In this document: positions 9,211 to 17,448 of the stretch, one piece after another
How positions within the stretch are numbered: position 1 is the stretch's first letter
How the letters are laid out: each line of letters begins with the position of its first letter
Assembly (NCBI GenBank): GCA_020853775.1
Contig: JADYYH010000067.1
Location: 21,693 to 85,692, forward strand
DNA length: 64,000 nt
Source: Nitrospira sp.
GTDB taxonomy: Bacteria; Nitrospirota; Nitrospiria; Nitrospirales; Nitrospiraceae
Direction: 5' to 3'
Translations under genes and position numbers: made by a program
Notes under the pieces: model-generated
Seen by the model: the letters and a program-made list of their open reading frames with translations, nothing else
What the model was told of the DNA's origin: nothing
The model's database searches: none

Positions 9211-9475
9211 CGAAGCAACAACTCACCAGATCGAAAAGAGTAACTCGGCTAATTTCGCGCCGTTCGCCTCACACGGTCATCGCATTCTATGTAATTCTCT
9301 AGCGCTCTCCCATCCCGCGAGCCTTGCAGGCTCGATTGTAGGACGCTTTCGTTAATCCACCTCTTGGTTATTACTTAATGCAGTCAGCAGCATTGTGAAG
9401 CCTCCAGCAAGGCATATGCACGTATTCTATACATATGAGAAATGGTTGTATTGTAGTCTTCAATAGGGCCATTTG
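9211..9475. other. Intergenic stretch upstream of the lipoprotein/hydrolase operon
   Basis: No gene is visible in this 265-base stretch. It contains a perfect hairpin CGAGCCT-TGC-AGGCTCG at 9318-9334, downstream of the MFS gene and without a U-tract. From about 9360 it becomes AT-rich with TATAC/CATATG-like words, consistent with promoter DNA for the operon that starts at 9578. Confidence 0.4.
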
Positions 9476-9494
9476 TACGTATTGCGCATACGTA
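9476..9494. promoter_or_regulatory. Inverted repeat, candidate operator for the 9578-19677 operon
   Basis: TACGTAT-TGCGC-ATACGTA is a perfect 7-bp inverted repeat with a 5-base spacer, lying 84 bases before the first start codon in an AT-rich promoter-like region. This geometry is typical of a dimeric DNA-binding protein site. No regulator gene is adjacent, so the cognate protein is unknown. Confidence 0.45.
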
Positions 9495-9530
9495 GTGAAT
9501 AAGATTACAACCTGCTCCTATTCGAAACGG

Positions 9531-9560
9531 TGTGGCGTCCATTCACAATCGTTCGCCACA
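9531..9560 (+). promoter_or_regulatory. Leader hairpin before the ribosome binding site
   Basis: TGTGGCG at 9531-9537 pairs perfectly with CGCCACA at 9554-9560 across a 16-base loop. The hairpin ends just ahead of the GGAGAGG ribosome binding site (9566-9572) of the first lipoprotein gene. If transcribed it could affect translation or mRNA stability. Confidence 0.35.
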
Positions 9561-9577
9561 ATCTTGGAGAGGACACG

Positions 9578-10231
9578 ATGCGCAACCGCACTATACACAC
9601 TGTCTGCTTGATAACGCTCCTCGCGATGAGCACCACCGGTTGCAACACGCTCCCTCAGAACATAGCACTCGGCGCCGCGATCACAACCGCCGTCGGAGCC
9701 GTGATTCCTGGGCATGACATTGAGCAAGTGTATTACCTCGGATCGTTCGATCCTCAGGAGCAAATACCGCCCGCTCTGTACCGCGTGCGGGTGCGCGGGC
9801 AGGCCAGCATCATCAGTTGGATGAGCTTCGGGTCCGGGTGGGTACCCGCTGAGTTGGTCGATTCGTTGGGAAGCTCGGTGGAGATCAACAAGGCGGACGG
9901 AAAGATCGTCATGACCAAGGCAGATAGCGGTCAACTTTCGAAACTGAAGATCGGACGCCGACTCATGCAATTCGGTCCAGAGGGGTTTCGCGAGGTGCCC
10001 AAGGAGCATCGCCTGGTCATCGTCATGGGATCGAGTCCCGAGAAGTTTTTTGCCGCCATGGACGAAGCTCTTGGGGCCGTCAGCCAAGCCAAGGTCGATC
10101 AAGACAATGGTGCACTCAACCGGATGCTGTTTGAAGCTATGACTACCGTGAAGGCGGAGAAGCAGGTGGTCGAGGCGCAGTTGGAGGCCGCGAAGGAGCA
10201 ATTCTCCTCGAACGAACGGAGTGGCCTATGA
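9578..10231 (+). CDS. Hypothetical lipoprotein, 217 aa, first gene of the hydrolase operon
   Basis: Predicted lipoprotein with a signal ending in STTGC near residue 21. The mature part begins with a small-residue stretch (ALGAAITTAVGAV) that could be a short hydrophobic hairpin. A mixed alpha/beta middle follows, and the C-terminal helix (about 180-210) is Glu/Lys/Ala-rich with coiled-coil character. I do not recognise the family. ATG 9578 is chosen for the GGAGAGG ribosome binding site seven bases upstream; the frame is open to 9530 without one. Its stop overlaps the next start (ATGA), so it is coupled to the 1,340-residue lipoprotein. It is likely to act at the periplasmic face of a membrane. 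Confidence 0.8.
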   Translation: MRNRTIHTVCLITLLAMSTTGCNTLPQNIALGAAITTAVGAVIPGHDIEQVYYLGSFDPQEQIPPALYRVRVRGQASIISWMSFGSGWVPAELVDSLGSSVEINKADGKIVMTKADSGQLSKLKIGRRLMQFGPEGFREVPKEHRLVIVMGSSPEKFFAAMDEALGAVSQAKVDQDNGALNRMLFEAMTTVKAEKQVVEAQLEAAKEQFSSNERSGL

Positions 10232-13200
10232 AGGCGTCAGCCACCGTCCGGCGGCGTGCCGTAGCGGCGACTCTGGTTCTGTGCGCTCTCTTCAGCGGAT
10301 GTGCTGTCTTAACCGTTGATGTGGATGTCTACAAAGGGGCGTTGGTCAATGAACCACACGTGCAGTTGCACCAACTGGTGGCGCTCACGACGGCGGCCCA
10401 GCCGATGTTGGTGAATCTTCGGAATGACTTAGAGTGGCCTGAGACTGACGGGGAACCTCCAAAAGCCGTGGTGAGCGGATGTGGCAAGAGTTGGTATCAG
10501 AAGGGGTATGTGAAGGTACCGGAAGCCTGGGTACCGGAGACCTCTGTATCGTGGTGGCAGAACATCAAACAGTGGTTTTCGGACGAGTGGTTTTCGCATC
10601 GCAAGTGTCAACCATATTTTCGGCATGCCTACGCGCGTGTCGTCAATGACATTTTGGGGCTCTATGAGGATGGCGCTGATCCAGATCTTGCGTTGCATGG
10701 TAGGAAGTTGAGGGAGGCTGCGGAACGTTTGCCGCTGGCTAGGCCGGATGTGATGGGCGATCAAGCCAGGTACGACGCGATTGCGGCAGGGTTTAAAGCC
10801 GACAAGGATCTCTCTGCTGCCTTGCAACTGTTGAAACAGGGATATCGAGACCTGTTGATTGTATCCCCTGTTGTATCTACTGTGGGCGAGCCAGGCAGGA
10901 AGGTCGGGAGATTGATGAACGCCCTGAAGGCTCATGCCGGAACCGGTGTGAAGGGGAAGGGGTTGGAAGGTGACTTGATCGCTGAATGGAAAGGTACCGA
11001 CGCCTACAAGGAGGCAAACACGATTTATGATCGGCGTTTGCCGTTCCGGGCGGTGTGGAAATTGCTCGGCGAAGGATTGTCCGACACGCTCCTTGCTCAA
11101 GCGACTCGGGAGTTGTGCCAAAACAATCTCGCGGGCGACAGCGCCTGCGCCGCGCTCCTGGCGCGCACGAAAGAGCTTGCCGATGAGTATTGGGCGTCGA
11201 GACGTGCCGTCCGAGCGCTGTGGGAGGAGAGCGTCGCCCTGTTGATTGATATTGAACGCCTGCAGCGAGAGACGCCTGACCGGTACCGTGCGCTGAAAGA
11301 GGAGGTGATCAGGCTCATTGTCACGGTTACGAACGTGCGCCATATCGCATCGGCTCTGGATCGTCTCGATAGCGAGGGGCGATGTGCCATCCTGAGCAAG
11401 GAGTTAGCGCCAGGCGTGATGTGCGAGGTTGATCCTAAGGGCGCACGGGTGTGGAGCGAGCAGAACGTACGAAGCAAGAGCGAGGCGTTCGAGTGGGCTT
11501 TGCAGCGCAGCCTCTCCAGTGCAACGGCCGACACCGCGCACATGCTTCTGCTGCTCGATAGTTTGGAAAAAACGGCTCCCCCGAACCAGGGTCTCGCGAA
11601 TGAGTTAGTGCAGCACGCCAACAAGGCTCATGACGATCGTGCCGTCAGGCTAGGGCTCATGCGCAGCGTGATCGATGACTCTGAGTGGCAGGATGCGCAG
11701 GAGGTGGTGGCGATCGTCGGCGGTGTCAGTCGCAAGTTAGGACAAGGGCTCGAGCGAGGCCGAATGCCGGATGGATTGTACACGCTGATCGAGGACTTCT
11801 TGAAATCACACAACGGCCATCAGGGGAATCGAGACTCACACGATGCCCGGAAGCTCCTGGATGCCTTGGTGGAATTCGCGCAGAAGGTGCTGTTTCTGGC
11901 CAATCATGAAGGCCTGGCTTCACCGCCTGCGACGTCGGGACTCATCCTGGGCGGCGCGGAGAAACTTACCCGTGGGCTATTCGGCGATGCGGCGGTGGGG
12001 AGCGCGTCAAAACAATCGTTTCTCCTGGGAACGTCCAGAGTGCCAGAGATCAGGAAGCAGCAGTACGTCCGTGTGTTGCAAGCCGTCGGCAATACCATTC
12101 TCTTCTCAGCGAATGAATTGCGCGAACAGGAACGGTATCGGGACCTCAGTCTGAAGCGGGCTTCCGCCGAGGTCAACGCTATGAAGACCGTCTACTCGCC
12201 GGATCCACAGGAGATCCTTAACGATCTCGTGGACGAACTGCGGCGTGAACAGGACCGTGCGCAGAAGCAGCGTGATGAGGCAACGGCGCAGAAAGCGGCG
12301 ATCGACGGACAACGGACCGATGTGGAGCGTCGTGAACAAATGTCTGCTCGCGAACAGGCGACGGCTGAGCAGGAGCGGCAGAAGTATGTGACCGCCCAAG
12401 GTCCGCTGAAAGCCTTCCACGACGTGTTGACGCAGGAGGTGATCGGGAAGATCAAGGCTCGATGGAAAGCGGCGGGAAGAGATGCGGCCGCCGATCTTGC
12501 CGAGTTTCTCTCCGGGGCGGACGGGATGGCGCAGGAATTGATCACCATTCATCAGGCGCTGAATGGCATTCCCACCGCAGATGAGCGCCGCATGTTTGAT
12601 GAGGGGATCACGTATGTGAAGTCTCCGGAGGCCAAGTCAGCGTTTGACGCCTATCGCAGAATCAACGGCCATACGTCGCTCAAGCGAGCCGAGTTAGTGG
12701 ACGCGTTGGCAGCGCATCTCCAGGAGTTGGAGGCTGCGCGCGCGGCGCGTGTGGCGCAATATGACAAAACGCAGAAAGAGACGGCGCAGAAACTGGTTAG
12801 TCTTCAGAACGAGAAGGCGTTGTTGACGACGGAATCGGACCGATTGGCAACCGTCATCGCGGCGTTTCCGGCCGGCAAGGCCAGACTGGCCACAGCGGTG
12901 GCCGTGATTGAATCCGTAAAAGCCGAAGTGTTGAAAGACGCCGCGCAACAGGGCCAGTTGGTTTCGCCCGATGCAATGTACCGTCTGCTGGCCACGCATG
13001 TGAAGCGGAAAAAGGACGCCGAATCCGATGCGAGCAAGCAACAACCGTATCAAGATACCCTGGCGGTCTTGTCGATGCGTATGCCGCCGCCTGGACTACC
13101 TCCACGGAATCCCCACGACGATCAGAGCCCTCTCGTCGTCATGGACGACATGATTGCGCTGCTCCGCCATCGGCAGATGAAAGCGGTGGCGCGGTTCGGG

Positions 13201-14250
13201 AAAGGCTCCGACGAAGAGAAGAAGGCGACCGAAGCGTTGGAGAACGCCTATCAGCATCGAGCGGGGATGATCTATATCCGACCGTCGTCGGCGTACCTGC
13301 GGACCAGTTTTCCATCCACGTCGCTGCAAGACGATCCCAACTTGGCCTGGGACAATATGTTGCTCAAGCAGGGGATCAGGAACCTGCCCTTTTCCTCGCA
13401 GCTACGGGATATCCTGGACCCGTCGGCGGAGCGAGATCGTGTACTGACGGCTGAGTTGGATAAACAATTCTGGCAAAACATCAATCGCGTGCGCGTCTCA
13501 GGGGCGGGATTTACCAACCAGGCACTCGTGAAAGACGATGTCGGCAATTGGTATGTGAAACAGTACTTCGGCGACACGGAAAAAATCGTCAAGTCGGCCA
13601 AGTATGTGGCCCTGTACAGTTTGGGGGCCAAACTGCCCATCGATCTTTCTGATGAGCTGCGGAAGGCGTCTGTCACGAAGGAGGCGTCCAAGAAGACGGA
13701 GGCCGAAAAGGAGGCGGACTTGCCGCCGTTGCAGCAGGTGTTTGGCAAACACCGAACGGCATACCACGCGCATACGGCTGATATGGCCACGAAATTGGCG
13801 GAGTTGCACGGTCAGGATGGGGCGAAAACGGTGTATGCGCAAGTAGTTGCCGCCTGGAAAAGTGTTGACTGGGAAGGTGCCGATGAATCGAAGCAGAAGT
13901 CCCTGATGGAGACGCTTACGGCGGCGCTCAAGGAAGAAGTCAGTCAATGGGATAAGACCGTCGAACCGTTAAAAAAAGCATCGGATCAAGAGCGAGGCCT
14001 CGCGATCACCAAGGATCTCCAGGCGCTCGCCAAGCTGGAGAAAGGGGTATCGGCGGGTATCAGGCGGGATGTGACGTTGTCTGAGCCGGAGAAAGCCAAG
14101 GCCATCCGTGTCGTGCAACAGGTGGTGGGTCCCGCACTGCTCGGTCTGTTGAAAGACCATAAGCAGGCGTTGGATCGATATGAGCAGGCGGTTCTCTTTA
14201 TCGGCGACGCGGCCAATCCGAAAGATCCGAAGCAGGAGCAGGGGAAGTGA
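10228..14250 (+). CDS. Giant hypothetical lipoprotein, 1,340 aa, largely helical
   Basis: A very large predicted lipoprotein: hydrophobic signal and lipobox LFSGC near residue 26. The mature protein is dominated by charged, Ala/Leu/Glu-rich helices. The region around residues 670-725 is a strong coiled coil of Glu/Arg/Gln heptads, and a second helical stretch lies near 830-900. I see no enzymatic motif and no membrane segment after the signal. Length and composition suggest a periplasm-spanning structural or scaffold protein, but that is inference. It overlaps the preceding gene by four bases and lies 45 bases before the next. A small hairpin CAGGC-GATTA-GCCTG (14273-14287) sits in that gap. 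Confidence 0.8.
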   Translation: MKASATVRRRAVAATLVLCALFSGCAVLTVDVDVYKGALVNEPHVQLHQLVALTTAAQPMLVNLRNDLEWPETDGEPPKAVVSGCGKSWYQKGYVKVPEAWVPETSVSWWQNIKQWFSDEWFSHRKCQPYFRHAYARVVNDILGLYEDGADPDLALHGRKLREAAERLPLARPDVMGDQARYDAIAAGFKADKDLSAALQLLKQGYRDLLIVSPVVSTVGEPGRKVGRLMNALKAHAGTGVKGKGLEGDLIAEWKGTDAYKEANTIYDRRLPFRAVWKLLGEGLSDTLLAQATRELCQNNLAGDSACAALLARTKELADEYWASRRAVRALWEESVALLIDIERLQRETPDRYRALKEEVIRLIVTVTNVRHIASALDRLDSEGRCAILSKELAPGVMCEVDPKGARVWSEQNVRSKSEAFEWALQRSLSSATADTAHMLLLLDSLEKTAPPNQGLANELVQHANKAHDDRAVRLGLMRSVIDDSEWQDAQEVVAIVGGVSRKLGQGLERGRMPDGLYTLIEDFLKSHNGHQGNRDSHDARKLLDALVEFAQKVLFLANHEGLASPPATSGLILGGAEKLTRGLFGDAAVGSASKQSFLLGTSRVPEIRKQQYVRVLQAVGNTILFSANELREQERYRDLSLKRASAEVNAMKTVYSPDPQEILNDLVDELRREQDRAQKQRDEATAQKAAIDGQRTDVERREQMSAREQATAEQERQKYVTAQGPLKAFHDVLTQEVIGKIKARWKAAGRDAAADLAEFLSGADGMAQELITIHQALNGIPTADERRMFDEGITYVKSPEAKSAFDAYRRINGHTSLKRAELVDALAAHLQELEAARAARVAQYDKTQKETAQKLVSLQNEKALLTTESDRLATVIAAFPAGKARLATAVAVIESVKAEVLKDAAQQGQLVSPDAMYRLLATHVKRKKDAESDASKQQPYQDTLAVLSMRMPPPGLPPRNPHDDQSPLVVMDDMIALLRHRQMKAVARFGKGSDEEKKATEALENAYQHRAGMIYIRPSSAYLRTSFPSTSLQDDPNLAWDNMLLKQGIRNLPFSSQLRDILDPSAERDRVLTAELDKQFWQNINRVRVSGAGFTNQALVKDDVGNWYVKQYFGDTEKIVKSAKYVALYSLGAKLPIDLSDELRKASVTKEASKKTEAEKEADLPPLQQVFGKHRTAYHAHTADMATKLAELHGQDGAKTVYAQVVAAWKSVDWEGADESKQKSLMETLTAALKEEVSQWDKTVEPLKKASDQERGLAITKDLQALAKLEKGVSAGIRRDVTLSEPEKAKAIRVVQQVVGPALLGLLKDHKQALDRYEQAVLFIGDAANPKDPKQEQGK

Positions 14251-14295
14251 ATTGGTCGCGAGAGGCAGAGGACAGGCGATTAGCCTGAAAGAACT

Positions 14296-15087
14296 ATGAG
14301 TGATAGTACGACGTTTGTTTTTTCATCAGAGAATCTAGGTACGGCGGCGCTTGCGATTGGCGCTCTGGGTACAGCTTCGTATGGCGTTGTCGACGGCTTG
14401 TTCAAGTCCTTTACGTGGTTTGATTCGGCCGGGTTCGAGCGAGTGTTTGCGGTGGGAGGCAAGGAGGGAGGACGACGGTTCTTTCCTACGCACAAGGCCA
14501 CCCTCGATCCACTGTTGCCTGCATTGAGAATTGCCTATGGGAGTGACGTTATGGAGTTACTCCGCGCTCAATATCGAGTAGGCCGTGCAAGCGGCGACCT
14601 GCCTCGAACGCTGCGACAGGGGGTGCGGATCGGGTTCGGGATGATGGAGGTGCCGACCATCGCGTTGGTGGCGACCGAGTTAGGGGTCTCGGCGGACATA
14701 GCAACTCTGGCGGCGCAGGCGATTGACGGCGCGCGCCGGCAGCGTTCCCAAATGGAGCAGTCCCCGTCTCAAGAAGTCACCAACTATCCTCATCCGCCGG
14801 CCATGACCGATGAACAGCGATCTGCGATGGCTCGGCTGGAGACCATGATCGACGCCCGCATCGATGCCGCCCTGGCCTTGGCTGACACACAGTATGTCAG
14901 CCAGACAAAGTTTCTGGCTACATTCGTTTCGTTGGTCATCTCATTTCTGGTTGGCTGGGGCATTGGAATGGATGGCAAGTGGGTGTGGTGCTGGATCGTT
15001 GGCCTTGCTGCTGTGCCCCTTGCTCCGGTTGCGAAAGATCTGTCCACGGCGTTACAGGAAGCCGCGAAGGCGTTGAAAGCGCGATGA
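14296..15087 (+). CDS. Hypothetical membrane protein, 263 aa
   Basis: Unknown protein with two strongly hydrophobic C-terminal segments (about 207-225 and 230-245) and a weaker one at the N-terminus (about 13-35). The central part is soluble and helical, with a Gln/Arg/Ser-rich linker. The order of segments suggests a cytoplasmic or periplasmic domain tethered by a C-terminal hairpin. Its stop overlaps the start of the following alpha/beta-hydrolase (ATGA), so the two are translated together, a strong hint of a joint complex. No family recognised. Confidence 0.75.
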   Translation: MSDSTTFVFSSENLGTAALAIGALGTASYGVVDGLFKSFTWFDSAGFERVFAVGGKEGGRRFFPTHKATLDPLLPALRIAYGSDVMELLRAQYRVGRASGDLPRTLRQGVRIGFGMMEVPTIALVATELGVSADIATLAAQAIDGARRQRSQMEQSPSQEVTNYPHPPAMTDEQRSAMARLETMIDARIDAALALADTQYVSQTKFLATFVSLVISFLVGWGIGMDGKWVWCWIVGLAAVPLAPVAKDLSTALQEAAKALKAR

Positions 15088-15998
15088 ACGCTTTTATCCT
15101 CAGCTTGCGCGACCAACCATTTGGGGGGGCTGTCACCTCAGGCGTGCTCTACAAAGCTCTGCCGTATTGGGATGTGTGGTGGAATGATCGGTTGCCTGAC
15201 TTTAAACTCCTAACTCGTGGACAGCGTCTTACGGTGCTCCTGCACGGCTATAACAACGGTCTTGACGAGGGGCGTGAGAAGCTGGTGCGGTTCATCGGGT
15301 GCCTGGAACAGAAGGGCTCGACGGATTTGATGCTCGCGGTCATTTGGCCTGGCGACTCTTGGGCCAATGCGCTTGGCAACTGGGCCGGCGCGTTGAGCTA
15401 TCCCTCGGAGAGTCGCGATGCCGACGACAGTGCCGATAACCTGCTGACTTGGCTTGTGCTCCATGTGGATGAGAGTGCCCGCGTGGCGTTCGTCGGCCAC
15501 AGCCTCGGGTGCCGCGTCGTCATGCGCGCGACGCAACGCATGGCGCGAGACGTGACGGTCAAGAAGCCGATCTTGGATCGCATCTGTTTGATGGCGGCAG
15601 CAATCGACAGCAATTCGTTGGGTAAGGACGAGCCGACCTCTTATCGCGACGCAGCAAAGCAGGCCGACCGGATTGCGGTTCTGGCCTCGCAAGAGGACAG
15701 GGTCCTGCAGGTAGCGTATCGGGCGGGCGATTCAGTTCAATCCTGGTGGCCGTTCTCAGGAGAGCGTTCGGTGCGGGCACTGGGCCGGTATGGTCCGGAG
15801 GGGTGTCCTCCCGAGGTGTCAGCCAAGATCGAATCACACATGGCAAATCCTGATCGAGGTATCGGTCACAGTGACTACTTGCCGCTGTACCCTCCGCCGG
15901 CGGCACCACAGCATCACACCAGGGCGGAGAGCGAACAGTTTGTATTCGAGTTTTTGAGCCGCCGCCCGAATCCTGACTGGCCGGCAGAAAGACCGTAA
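15084..15998 (+). CDS. Alpha/beta-hydrolase (esterase/lipase superfamily), 304 aa
   Basis: Serine hydrolase of the alpha/beta fold. The oxyanion-hole region reads VLLHGYNNG and the nucleophile elbow GHSLGC (about residue 140); these resemble the COG4782/DUF900 esterase-like branch. An Asp after a late strand and the His in IGHSDYLP near the C-terminus could complete the triad. No signal peptide or membrane helix is evident, so it is probably cytoplasmic or held by the preceding membrane protein. ATG 15084 is chosen over the longer open frame because of the four-base overlap with the upstream stop. The substrate is unknown. Confidence 0.82.
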   Translation: MNAFILSLRDQPFGGAVTSGVLYKALPYWDVWWNDRLPDFKLLTRGQRLTVLLHGYNNGLDEGREKLVRFIGCLEQKGSTDLMLAVIWPGDSWANALGNWAGALSYPSESRDADDSADNLLTWLVLHVDESARVAFVGHSLGCRVVMRATQRMARDVTVKKPILDRICLMAAAIDSNSLGKDEPTSYRDAAKQADRIAVLASQEDRVLQVAYRAGDSVQSWWPFSGERSVRALGRYGPEGCPPEVSAKIESHMANPDRGIGHSDYLPLYPPPAAPQHHTRAESEQFVFEFLSRRPNPDWPAERP

Positions 15999-16000
15999 CG

Positions 16001-16951
16001 ATGGGGATGCTGTCGATGTGTCCGATGCGCCCATTCGCAAAGGAAATTCTCGCACTCGGTCTCGCCCTGTCGTTGTCGTCCTGTGCGATGGTGGAGTCCA
16101 TCCGCTGCCTGCCTCACGGCGAGGAGACGCGGTTCGTTGGAAAATGGGAAACGTGCTTCAACAATGATGATGATGGATTCAAGGCTGATTCGATTGCGCA
16201 TCCGATCTACTGCTTTCCCGGCGATCCGAGCCAGGCGTCGGATCGTAAGCCGCCGGTGCTGTTGCTCCATGAACTGCCTGGTTTGTCGGGGAAAACCTTG
16301 GAGTATGCGCGCGAGTTGTCCAATGAATTTACAGTCTATGTGCCGCTGTTGTTTGGCAAACCGAATAGCCAGTCGATGGTACATGGCACCTTGCTTTACT
16401 TTGGGCTCAATGATGAGTGGTGGGGACTGGAGGATGGAGACAGCAAGGTTGTGGCATGGCTGCGCGCGTTGGTGAAGGAAGTCGAGCAACAGCATCAGGG
16501 GCAGTCGATCGGGGTCATCGGGAACTGCTTGACGGGCTCGCTCCCGCTAACCTTGCTTGATAATCCGCATATCCAGGCCGTCGTCCTTGCCCAACCCACG
16601 CTGCCGCTGACGATCTTTCGCAACGACGGGGAGGTCAGGAAATCACTGGGTATTTCCAAGGACGAGATCGAGCAGGCGAAAAAGAGTCCCGCGAAGATTT
16701 TCTATGTGAGGTTTGATACGGATTGTGTCTCGAAACGAGAAAAGCTGGGTGCGGTGCGGGAGAAATTTCCGGGTCGCGTGAGCGAGCTGGTGATTCCGCA
16801 CGATCAGCACTCGGTCAAGAATGCTCATAGCACCTTGATTGGAGAATGGCGCGTGGAAGGCGAAGCCGCCAAAGCATCGAGAGACGCCCGCGATGAAGTC
16901 AAACGTTTTCTCCGCGACCCGGTGAATTTCAGGTCCGGTCACGAACGATAG
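16001..16951 (+). CDS. Exported dienelactone-hydrolase-like alpha/beta-hydrolase
   Basis: Predicted lipoprotein hydrolase: signal with LSLSSC near residue 27, then a domain of the dienelactone hydrolase family. The nucleophile motif is GNCLTG, with Cys in place of Ser, as in dienelactone hydrolases (GxCxGG). The oxyanion strand reads VLLLHELPGLSG, and a late His follows in IPHDQHSVKN. The usual acid is likely D in VRFDTDC. It starts two bases after the previous hydrolase gene stops. A lipid-anchored Cys-hydrolase beside a Ser-hydrolase suggests successive steps on one substrate or independent specificities; this is inference. ATG 16025 is an alternative start nearer the signal. Confidence 0.8.
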   Translation: MGMLSMCPMRPFAKEILALGLALSLSSCAMVESIRCLPHGEETRFVGKWETCFNNDDDGFKADSIAHPIYCFPGDPSQASDRKPPVLLLHELPGLSGKTLEYARELSNEFTVYVPLLFGKPNSQSMVHGTLLYFGLNDEWWGLEDGDSKVVAWLRALVKEVEQQHQGQSIGVIGNCLTGSLPLTLLDNPHIQAVVLAQPTLPLTIFRNDGEVRKSLGISKDEIEQAKKSPAKIFYVRFDTDCVSKREKLGAVREKFPGRVSELVIPHDQHSVKNAHSTLIGEWRVEGEAAKASRDARDEVKRFLRDPVNFRSGHER

Positions 16952-16971
16952 CCCATACTGTGCAAACCCCT

Positions 16972-17403
16972 ATGAATGACGATCCGACACCAGATTCACT
17001 CGCAGAGCTGACGCCCCAGTGGTACAGGCGGACAGGCTGGTGTTTTTTTGGCAATATGTATGTGCATACGGCCTTCGCAATCCTTCATGTGGTGATCTGT
17101 TTGGCTCCCCTCGTGCTGTTCCTAATCTGTGGCGTACAACCATCGCTCCAAGATCCAGATCAGGTCAGGCTGATCCTCTTGTGGGTTTGTATTGCCGCGT
17201 TGGGCTATCCGACGTGGGCCTGGATCGAAACCATGGTGTTTGAGAGATGGGTACGGAGATTTCCAGAGGCTCAACGGAAGGTTGAGCGAGCGCATTATCA
17301 GCTTCACGTTGGCATGGCCAAGAATTTTTGGCAGGCGGTGATGCAAATGTATACGGTCGCGGGCCTCATCGGGATTGCGATGAAAGCGACAGGCAATCCC
17401 TGA
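16972..17403 (+). CDS. Small membrane protein, 143 aa
   Basis: Two clear membrane helices (about residues 26-55 and 65-85 in this numbering) and a C-terminal amphipathic region ending in a short hydrophobic stretch. No motif recognised. ATG 16972 is taken as start; GTG 16960 would add four residues and neither has a good ribosome binding site. It lies between the Cys-hydrolase and the large membrane hydrolase genes of the same operon and may anchor or assemble them. Confidence 0.7.
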   Translation: MNDDPTPDSLAELTPQWYRRTGWCFFGNMYVHTAFAILHVVICLAPLVLFLICGVQPSLQDPDQVRLILLWVCIAALGYPTWAWIETMVFERWVRRFPEAQRKVERAHYQLHVGMAKNFWQAVMQMYTVAGLIGIAMKATGNP

Positions 17404-17448
17404 GCGATAGAGGATCCATCCTCATTGAAAGAGCAAGGAAGTTTTCTT

